DNA of 14,130 bases from QHWK01 sp035315685. Its GTDB lineage: Bacteria; Acidobacteriota; Vicinamibacteria; Vicinamibacterales; CAVVIG01. The number at the start of each line of letters is the position of its first letter. Positions within the stretch are counted from its first letter, which is position 1. The position numbers were made by a program, and so were the translations under genes. The notes beneath the pieces are model-generated. The model made no database searches and was not told where the DNA came from. It saw only the letters and a program-made list of their open reading frames with translations. The stretch covers positions 1 through 14,130 of the forward strand of contig DATFXR010000480.1 in NCBI GenBank assembly GCA_035315685.1, in the 5' to 3' direction. Below, piece after piece: positions 7,353 through 13,081 of this stretch.

Positions 7353-7448
7353 CGCACTGCCGGCGCGCATGATACAGGCCGCTTCACGATAAGCTGTCGA
7401 CTTTCTGCGCGGAGATTCGCAGCTTTCGGACATAATCCGGCCGATTGA
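7353..7448. promoter_or_regulatory. Divergent control region between the two exported quinoprotein genes
   Basis: This gap of about 96 bases must hold both promoters. On the plus strand CATAAT (7431-7436) is a good -10 box, with a start expected near 7443; no convincing -35 box lies upstream, so an activator or another sigma factor may be used. An inverted repeat AAGCTG (7391-7396) / CAGCTT (7420-7425) is a possible regulator site. I could not place a minus-strand promoter with confidence. If the mosaic gene actually starts at 7433, most of this region is coding. Confidence 0.4.
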
Positions 7449-9434
7449 ATGAGGCGTTACATGACTGCGATGATCGTGATGTTCGTGATCCTGTCAGGTC
7501 TGGTCGCGCGGGCCCAGACGCCGGATACCGGCCGACAGGTCTTCGTCAGCCGCTGCGCCGGCTGCCACGGCACCGATGGCAACGGTGGCGAGCTGGGGCC
7601 GGCGATTACGACGCGCGTGCCGGCGCGGACCGATGCCGATCTTTCGGCGCTCTTCGCACAGGGCCTGCCCGCGTCGGGGATGCCGTCGTTTGCGAACTTC
7701 TCGACTGAGGAAACCGCTGACGTCATCCACTATCTGCGCACGCTGCGGCCGCGATCAGGCTCGGCGCCGCAGCGAATCAAGGTCTCGCTGACGGATGGCG
7801 GCGTCGCGGAGGGTCTCGCGCTCAATCGGAGCGCGCTCGATCTGCAGCTGCTCGGCGACGACCGCCGACTGCATCTGCTGCGCAAGTCCGGTGAACGGTA
7901 TCGGTCTGTCACGTCGCAAACCGACTGGCCGTCCTACAACGGCCAGACGAGCGGAAGCCGGTACAGCCCGCTCGCACAGATCACGGCGCGCAACGTCGCG
8001 CGGACGGTGCCGAAGTGGATCTTCAGCGTGCCGACGACCTCGCGCCTTCAGGTCACCCCGGTTGTCGTCAACGGCGTGATGTACGTGACTGCCGCCAACG
8101 AGTGCTATGCGCTCGACGCAGGATCCGGCCGTGAAATCTGGCACTACCAGCGTCCCCGTACCAAGGACCTCGTCGGTAATGCGGCCGGCGGCATCAACCG
8201 GGGCGTCGCCGTCGCCGGCGACCGTGTGTTCATGGTCACCGACCATGCGCACCTGATCGCGCTGAACCGGTTCACCGGCGCGCTGCTGTGGGAGACCGAG
8301 ATGGCCGACTGGCACCAGAACTACAACGCCACAGGCGCGCCGCTCGCCGTCGGCACGCTCGTCGTCACCGGGACGTCCGGCGGCGACGAAGGCGTTCGCG
8401 GATTCGTGGCCGCCTTCGATCAGGCCACCGGGAAGGAGGCCTGGCGCTTCTGGACCGTGCCGCGCCCGGGAGAATCGAAGGCCGACACCTGGCGGGGAAA
8501 GGGTATCGATCATCCGGGCGCCACCACGTGGCTGACCGGCACCTACGATCCGGAGCTCGACATGGTGTACTGGCCGACCGGCAATCCATCGCCCGATCTC
8601 ATCGGCGACGATCGCGGCGGCGACAATCTCTACTCGGATTCCATCGTCGCGCTCGACGCGAAGACCGGCCGACTGCGCTGGCACTTTCAGTTCACGCCGC
8701 ACGACGTCTGGGACTACGACGCGCAGGAGACGCCGGCACTGATCGATGCGGTCTGGCAGAACCGGCCACGCAAGCTGCTCGTGCAGGCGAACCGCAATGG
8801 GTTCTTCTACGTGCTCGACCGCACCGACGGCAGCTTCCTCCTGGGCAAGCAATACGCGAAGACCGTGACGTGGGCCAGCGGCCTCACGCCGGATGGCCGG
8901 CCGAAGACGGTCCCGAACATGGAGCCGACGCTCGCAGGGATCCGCGTGTGCCCGTCGCTCGACGGCGCATCGAACTGGTACTCGACGTCGTTCAATCCGG
9001 CGACTGGCCTGTACTACGTGCAGACGAACGACAAGTGCGGCGTCTTCACGCGCGAGGACATGGAGTGGGCGGCCGGCAAGGGATTCATGGGCGGCTCGTT
9101 CAAGCAGGCCCCTGACGAGCCGGCGCAGCGCGTCCTGCGCGCGATTGACATTCAGACCGGCCGGATCGCCTGGGAGCTGCCGCAGACCGGAGCGGTCGAT
9201 TCATGGGGCGGCACGCTCAGCACCGCGGGCGGCATCGTGATCTTCGGCGAGGACAGCGGATCGCTGATGGCCGCCGACGCGGCGACCGGCGCTCCGCTCT
9301 GGAGCTTTCAGACGAGCCAGCTGTGGAAGGCGTCGCCGATGACCTACCTGTTCGACAACCGGCAGTTCGTCGCGGTGGCGTCGGGATCGAACATCATCGC
9401 GTTCGGGCTGCCGGACGATCAACCGTCACGGTGA
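7449..9434 (+). CDS. Exported PQQ-dependent alcohol dehydrogenase with N-terminal cytochrome c domain
   Basis: This 661-residue periplasmic quinohaemoprotein has a signal peptide (RRY, hydrophobic core, ARAQ), a haem c domain with CAGCH (36-40) and a likely Met ligand M78, a 100-155 linker, and an eight-bladed PQQ propeller from about 160. By analogy with methanol dehydrogenases, N379 in TGNP and D422 in WDYD are a metal ligand and the catalytic Asp; D424 gives the D-Y-D pattern of lanthanide enzymes. The segment SGGDEGVRG (310-318) has Asp where calcium enzymes have Glu. The vicinal Cys pair of classical enzymes is absent (GNAAGGINRG, 243-252). It oxidises an alcohol or aldehyde and passes electrons through its own haem; the substrate is unknown. 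Start: the ATG at 7449 gives a charged signal-peptide n-region, but the ATG at 7461 has a better ribosome binding site (GAGG, 7451-7454) and is a real alternative. Confidence 0.88.
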   Translation: MRRYMTAMIVMFVILSGLVARAQTPDTGRQVFVSRCAGCHGTDGNGGELGPAITTRVPARTDADLSALFAQGLPASGMPSFANFSTEETADVIHYLRTLRPRSGSAPQRIKVSLTDGGVAEGLALNRSALDLQLLGDDRRLHLLRKSGERYRSVTSQTDWPSYNGQTSGSRYSPLAQITARNVARTVPKWIFSVPTTSRLQVTPVVVNGVMYVTAANECYALDAGSGREIWHYQRPRTKDLVGNAAGGINRGVAVAGDRVFMVTDHAHLIALNRFTGALLWETEMADWHQNYNATGAPLAVGTLVVTGTSGGDEGVRGFVAAFDQATGKEAWRFWTVPRPGESKADTWRGKGIDHPGATTWLTGTYDPELDMVYWPTGNPSPDLIGDDRGGDNLYSDSIVALDAKTGRLRWHFQFTPHDVWDYDAQETPALIDAVWQNRPRKLLVQANRNGFFYVLDRTDGSFLLGKQYAKTVTWASGLTPDGRPKTVPNMEPTLAGIRVCPSLDGASNWYSTSFNPATGLYYVQTNDKCGVFTREDMEWAAGKGFMGGSFKQAPDEPAQRVLRAIDIQTGRIAWELPQTGAVDSWGGTLSTAGGIVIFGEDSGSLMAADAATGAPLWSFQTSQLWKASPMTYLFDNRQFVAVASGSNIIAFGLPDDQPSR

Positions 9435-9464
9435 CGGGAGTTCCCGACGAGGACCGCGGGGCAC

Positions 9465-9473
9465 TGCTATACT
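9465..9473 (+). promoter_or_regulatory. Possible extended -10 promoter for coxD
   Basis: TGCTATACT is an extended -10 element (TGn followed by TATACT). Transcription would start near 9480, ahead of the AGAGG at 9491-9495 and the proposed coxD start at 9504. No -35 box is evident. It could let the cox accessory genes be expressed separately from the upstream dehydrogenase gene. Confidence 0.35.
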
Positions 9474-9490
9474 TCCTGGCGCTCGCCTGC

Positions 9491-9495
9491 AGAGG
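9491..9495 (+). promoter_or_regulatory. Ribosome binding site that decides the coxD start
   Basis: AGAGG lies 8 bases before the ATT at 9504. It is the only good Shine-Dalgarno sequence near the coxD 5' end, and it points to the unusual ATT rather than to the GTG at 9579. Confidence 0.55.
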
Positions 9496-9503
9496 CCACG
9501 ACC

Positions 9504-10412
9504 ATTCTTCCCACATCGACTGACGATCTCCAGCGTCGGCTCGCCGAGCATCGCTACGTAGCGGACCGCGGTCTCGCGGTGTCGCTGTTTCTCGCGCTGC
9601 GCCTCGAACGGCCGCTGTTCGTCGAAGGAGAGGCCGGCGTCGGAAAGACGGCGCTCGCCGGCGCGTTGGCCGCGGCCTTCGCCACCGACCTGATCCGCCT
9701 GCAATGCTACGAGGGGCTCGACGTCGGCCACGCCCTGTATGAATGGGACTACACGCGGCAGCTGCTCGAGCTGCGCATCCTCGACGCGACGCACACACTG
9801 ACGCGCGACAGCGCGCATCGCGAGCTGTACAGCGAGGCGTTTCTCGTGAAGCGCCCGCTGCTGCAGGCGATCGATCCGCAGCGGACACGCCCGGCCGTCC
9901 TCCTCATCGACGAGATCGATCGCGCCGACGAAGAATTCGAGGGCTTTCTCCTCGAACTCCTCGCCGAGTTCCAGATCACCGTCCCGGAGCTCGGCACGCT
10001 GCGTGCGGCGCAGCGCCCCATCGTCGTGCTGACCTCGAACCGCACGCGCGAGGTGCACGATGCGTTGAAGCGCCGCTGTCTCTATCAATGGATTGACTAC
10101 CCGTCGTTCGAGAAGGAGCTGGCGATCGTGCGGGCGCACGCGCCGCGGGCGCCGGCCCGCCTGAGCGAGCGTGTGACGGCAATGGTGCAGGAGATGCGTA
10201 GCGCCGACCTGTACAAAAAGCCCGGCGTCTCCGAAACCATCGACTGGGTGATGGCGCTCGTCGCGCTGGATCGCGATACGCTCGACGCCGAGGCGGTGGC
10301 CGAAACACTCGGCGTCGTCCTCAAGGCGAAAGAGGATCTCGACGCGCTGCGTGGCGGGCGCGTCGCCGAGCTCCTCGATCGGGCGATCGCACGGACGCCG
10401 ACGCCGGCGTGA
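9504..10412 (+). CDS. coxD: CoxD, MoxR-family AAA+ ATPase for molybdenum hydroxylase maturation (ATT start)
   Basis: 302 residues counted from an ATT codon. Walker A is GEAGVGKT (42-49), Walker B is VLLIDEID (132-139), sensor 1 is VVLTSN (174-179), and KRRC (189-192) carries the likely arginine finger. CoxD-type ATPases help load the metal-sulfur centre of CO dehydrogenase, working with the VWA protein CoxE, which follows here. Start choice: the conserved MoxR N-terminal helix (DLQRRLAEHRYVADRGLAVS, residues 8-27) is encoded upstream of the GTG at 9579, so that GTG would truncate the protein. Between the stop of the dehydrogenase gene (9432-9434, same frame) and 9579 there is no in-frame ATG, GTG or TTG. 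ATT at 9504 has AGAGG 8 bases upstream. A sequencing error in a normal start is the alternative. Confidence 0.88.
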   Translation: MLPTSTDDLQRRLAEHRYVADRGLAVSLFLALRLERPLFVEGEAGVGKTALAGALAAAFATDLIRLQCYEGLDVGHALYEWDYTRQLLELRILDATHTLTRDSAHRELYSEAFLVKRPLLQAIDPQRTRPAVLLIDEIDRADEEFEGFLLELLAEFQITVPELGTLRAAQRPIVVLTSNRTREVHDALKRRCLYQWIDYPSFEKELAIVRAHAPRAPARLSERVTAMVQEMRSADLYKKPGVSETIDWVMALVALDRDTLDAEAVAETLGVVLKAKEDLDALRGGRVAELLDRAIARTPTPA

Positions 10413-10578
10413 GGGAGACGCTGCGCGCTGCAATTGAGAATTTGGAATTTTTGACGAGAATTCATACCTGTGTTCAATCGAGACGGAGGATCAGAATTAC
10501 CTGAACGTCTCGAACATCGCTACGAATTCCACATTCCACATTCCAAATTCTTGATGGCACTTGCTGGAGCCACCCGCG
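10413..10578. other. AT-rich coxD-coxE gap with inverted repeat and heptamer repeats
   Basis: This gap of about 166 bases is much richer in A+T than its surroundings. It contains a perfect 12-base inverted repeat, AGAATTTGGAAT (10437-10448) and ATTCCAAATTCT (10540-10551). The right arm is part of a heptamer series: ACATTCC (10531-10537), ACATTCC (10538-10544) and AAATTCT (10545-10551). I see no credible coding frame and no target-site duplication. GGAG (10566-10569), 9 bases before the coxE ATG, is the coxE ribosome binding site. Confidence 0.65.
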
Positions 10579-11712
10579 ATGTCCCGTCTGCTCGACAACC
10601 TGCTCATCTTCGGGCGCTTCCTCCGCCGCGCCGGCATCGCCGTTCACCCGGGACGGCTCCTCGACGTCATCAGCGCGCTCGATCACGTGGACCTCGCCTC
10701 GCGGGCGGAGGTCTATTACGCGTGCCGCGCGCTGCTCGTCCACCGACCGGAGCAGATGCCGATTTTCGATCGTGCGTTCGCGGCGTTCTGGAGCGCGCAG
10801 ACCTTCCCCGTCGATCGGTCGAGTCCTCCGCGCGAGGGCACACCGAACGCAACGGCGGCAGCCGAACTGATCGACATGGCTGACACCGGCCGGTCGATCG
10901 CAGACGCCAACGCCGAAGACGCAGAGACGACACCGGGCGCTCTGAAGACGTGGAGCGAGGCCGGTGGCCTCGCGGAGAAGGACTTCGCGACCTTGACGCC
11001 GGCCGAGCTCGCGCAGGCGACCGCGGCGCTGGCGCAGTTGATCTGGACGCCAGGCCAGCGGCGCACGCGCCGATGGATCCGGGGCCGCGGTCCGCGTCTC
11101 GATCTCCGCCGCGCGATCGCCGACAGCCGCCGGACCGGCGGCGACGTCGTGACGCTCTCCCGCCGGGTGCGACGGACGCGACCGCGTCCGCTCGTACTGC
11201 TCTGCGACATCAGCGGCTCGATGGAACGGTATTCACGCCTGCTGACGCACTTCGCTTACACGGTGGCGTCGCGGTATCGCAGGGTCGAGACGTTTTTCTT
11301 CGCCAGGCAGCTGACCCGCATCACGCGCCAGCTCGACACCGCCAGTCCGGACGAAGCGCTCGCCGCGGTGTCGCGAGCAGTGCCGGAGTGGTCAGGCGGC
11401 ACGCAAATCGGCCGCGCGATCAGGGAATTTCACCGGCAGTGGGCCAGTCGCACACTCACCGGTGGCGCGGTGGTCCTGCTCGTCTCCGATGGATGGGACT
11501 GCGGCGATCCAGCCGAACTGGCCGCGCAGATCGCCCGGCTGCAGCGCAGCGCTCACCGGCTCGTGTGGCTCAACCCGCTGGTCGGCACCGTCGGATACGC
11601 GCCGCTGACGCGCGGCCTGCAGGCGGCGCTGCCGTTCGTCGACGACTTCCTGCCGGCTCGCACGCTCAACGATCTCGCCGATCTGGCCGTACACTTGAAC
11701 ACGCTCGGCTGA
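10579..11712 (+). CDS. coxE: CoxE, VWA-domain protein of the CO dehydrogenase-like cluster
   Basis: 377 residues. The N-terminal half (1-120) is helical and CoxE-like, with LLIFGRFLRRAGIAV at 8-22 and the phrase EVYYACRALLVHRPEQ at 44-59. A basic segment (158-205) precedes a von Willebrand factor A domain (about 203-375). The MIDAS metal site is intact: DISGS (D210, S212, S214), T275 in SGGTQIG, and D304 in SDGWD. CoxE partners the MoxR-type ATPase CoxD in maturation of the molybdenum hydroxylase, probably on the cytoplasmic side of the membrane. I chose the ATG at 10579, which has GGAG 9 bases upstream; a TTG at 10561 would overlap that site. It lies between coxD and coxG, 15 bases before the coxG ATG, so coxE and coxG are surely cotranscribed. 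Confidence 0.9.
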   Translation: MSRLLDNLLIFGRFLRRAGIAVHPGRLLDVISALDHVDLASRAEVYYACRALLVHRPEQMPIFDRAFAAFWSAQTFPVDRSSPPREGTPNATAAAELIDMADTGRSIADANAEDAETTPGALKTWSEAGGLAEKDFATLTPAELAQATAALAQLIWTPGQRRTRRWIRGRGPRLDLRRAIADSRRTGGDVVTLSRRVRRTRPRPLVLLCDISGSMERYSRLLTHFAYTVASRYRRVETFFFARQLTRITRQLDTASPDEALAAVSRAVPEWSGGTQIGRAIREFHRQWASRTLTGGAVVLLVSDGWDCGDPAELAAQIARLQRSAHRLVWLNPLVGTVGYAPLTRGLQAALPFVDDFLPARTLNDLADLAVHLNTLG

Positions 11713-11727
11713 CGCAAAAAGCCACCG

Positions 11728-12174
11728 ATGGAACTCTCTTCGTCCTACACGTTCAACGCCCCGCCCGCTCGAGTGTGGGCGCTCTTGATGAACCCCGACG
11801 CGCTCTCCTCGTGTGTTCCCGGCTGCGAGCGGTTCGAGAAGGCCGGAGAGGATCACTACACGGTGGCGCTCACCGTCGGCCTCGCGGCGATCACCGGAAA
11901 GTACTCGGGCAGCGTCGCTGTCAGCGACAAGGTGGAGCCGACCTCGTATCGCCTGCTCGTCGAGGGCCACGGGCGCCCTGGTTTCGTCAACGGCAGCACG
12001 GCGATCACGCTGCGACCCGAGGGCGAGACGACGATCGTCGACGTCAACGCGAGCGTGCAGGTCGGCGGGGCCATCGCCCGCGTCGGTCAGCGGCTGATCG
12101 GCGCCGCCGCGAAGCTGATGATGGACCAGTTCTTCGCGTGCCTGCAGTCGAAGCTGGCTGCGCCGGGCAATTAA
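11728..12174 (+). CDS. coxG: CoxG, SRPBCC-family protein
   Basis: 148 residues with the CoxG/SRPBCC fold: the start ELSSSYTFNAPPARVWALL, PDALSSCVPGCERFE (residues 24-38), LTVGLAAITGKYSGSV (48-63) and the long C-terminal helix after VGGAIARVGQRL. CoxG proteins associate with membranes and help dock CO dehydrogenase to its electron acceptor; quinone binding has been proposed. This copy ends at 148 residues with no C-terminal membrane helix or long tail, shorter than the roughly 200-residue form of the classical cox cluster. It lies 15 bases downstream of coxE, with no strong ribosome binding site, and converges on coxM. The final TAA lies inside the left arm of the hairpin at 12166-12203. Confidence 0.87.
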   Translation: MELSSSYTFNAPPARVWALLMNPDALSSCVPGCERFEKAGEDHYTVALTVGLAAITGKYSGSVAVSDKVEPTSYRLLVEGHGRPGFVNGSTAITLRPEGETTIVDVNASVQVGGAIARVGQRLIGAAAKLMMDQFFACLQSKLAAPGN

Positions 12175-12203
12175 GAAGTAAGAATTCCTGATTCTTAATT
12201 GCC
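12166..12203. terminator. Probable two-way terminator hairpin between convergent coxG and coxM
   Basis: GGCAATTAAGAA (12166-12177) and TTCTTAATTGCC (12192-12203) are perfect 12-base complements around a 14-base loop. The hairpin spans the coxG stop and lies in the 52-base gap between convergent genes, where a shared terminator is expected. The stem is AT-rich and lacks a run of T, so efficiency is uncertain. Its GAATT and TTAAGAA content resembles the repeats in the coxD-coxE gap. Confidence 0.55.
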
Positions 12204-12226
12204 GCGGCGAGCCAGCGCCGGCCCCC

Positions 12227-13081
12227 CTAGGCGCGCGCGAGCGCACCTGCCAGCGCGCGTTCGGTAAAGACAGCCACCATCGCCCGCCGGTACTCGGCAC
12301 TGGCGTGAATGTCCTCGTTCAGATCGTCGAGCGCGGCGCCGGCATTCCTGGCGGCCGCCTTGATGTTGTCGAGCGACGCCGGTTTGCCCGTGAGCGCCTG
12401 CTCGACCCCCGACAGCCGGGTCGCGTGCGACTGTGCGCCGGTCAACCCGATGCTCGCCGACTGGATGACGCCCCCTCCGACCTGCAGCGCGGCGGCCACG
12501 CCGACGATCGCAAAGTGGGACGCCCGCTGGTGGAGTTTCGCGTACGCCGCGGACTTCACCGGCTTGAACGAGACGGAGACGATGAGCTCGTTCGGGTTGA
12601 GGTCGACGGTGAAGAGCGCGCGGAAGAAGTCCGACGCCTTGACGCTTCGCGACCCGCTCCGTCCCTGGATGTGGATGTCGGCGTCGAGCGCGATCATCGC
12701 CGCCGGATAGTCGGCGGCCGGATCCGCATGCGCGAGGCTGCCGCCGAGTGTGCCGCGATTCCGGACCTGCGGATCGCCGATATCGGCGGCCGTCTCCGCG
12801 AGCATCGGACACCCTTGCTGGAGCACCGGGGAGGCGGCGACGTCATGGTGAACGGTGGCGGCGCCGATCTCGATCGAATCACCCCGGGTACGGATCCCGG
12901 AGAGGCCGGGAATGCGGGAGATGTCGATCAGCGTCGCCGGCTCGCTCAAGCGCAGCTTCATGAGCGGGACGAGGCTGTGACCACCGGCGATCAGCTTGCC
13001 GCCGTCGCCGGCGGCGCCAAGCTTCGCGAGCGCGTCCTCGACCGACGTCGCGCGCGCGTACTCGAACGCTGTCGAAATCAC
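12227..13081 (-). CDS. coxM: CoxM, FAD-binding medium subunit of a CO dehydrogenase-like molybdenum hydroxylase
   Basis: 284 residues from a GTG start. The two FAD pyrophosphate-binding motifs are present: AGGHS (32-36) and TLGGS (111-115), at the same spacing as in the classical CoxM. IGDPQVRNRGT (101-111) just before the second motif is also typical. The subunit carries electrons from the iron-sulfur subunit to the external acceptor. It is compact, without the extra iron-sulfur loop found in 4-hydroxybenzoyl-CoA reductase medium subunits. The GTG at 13079-13081 overlaps the coxL stop by 4 bases (GTGA) and has GGAGG (13088-13092) 6 bases upstream, so the start is well supported and coupled to coxL. 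In family terms the enzyme would also need a small 2Fe-2S subunit, which is not in the window. Confidence 0.9.
   Translation of the reverse strand: MISTAFEYARATSVEDALAKLGAAGDGGKLIAGGHSLVPLMKLRLSEPATLIDISRIPGLSGIRTRGDSIEIGAATVHHDVAASPVLQQGCPMLAETAADIGDPQVRNRGTLGGSLAHADPAADYPAAMIALDADIHIQGRSGSRSVKASDFFRALFTVDLNPNELIVSVSFKPVKSAAYAKLHQRASHFAIVGVAAALQVGGGVIQSASIGLTGAQSHATRLSGVEQALTGKPASLDNIKAAARNAGAALDDLNEDIHASAEYRRAMVAVFTERALAGALARA

Noticed and set aside
7353..7433. A 27-residue N-terminal extension of the mosaic protein
   Set aside because: It would put a polar segment before the signal peptide and there is no good ribosome binding site at 7433; kept only as an alternative start.
7445..7461. 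A second copy of the TetR operator before the PQQ dehydrogenase gene
   Set aside because: TTGAATGAGGCGTTACA shares only parts of the half-sites and has wrong spacing; it overlaps coding sequence and the GAGG ribosome binding site.
9579..10412. coxD starting at the GTG at 9579
   Set aside because: This would remove the conserved N-terminal helix of MoxR ATPases, and no ribosome binding site precedes it.
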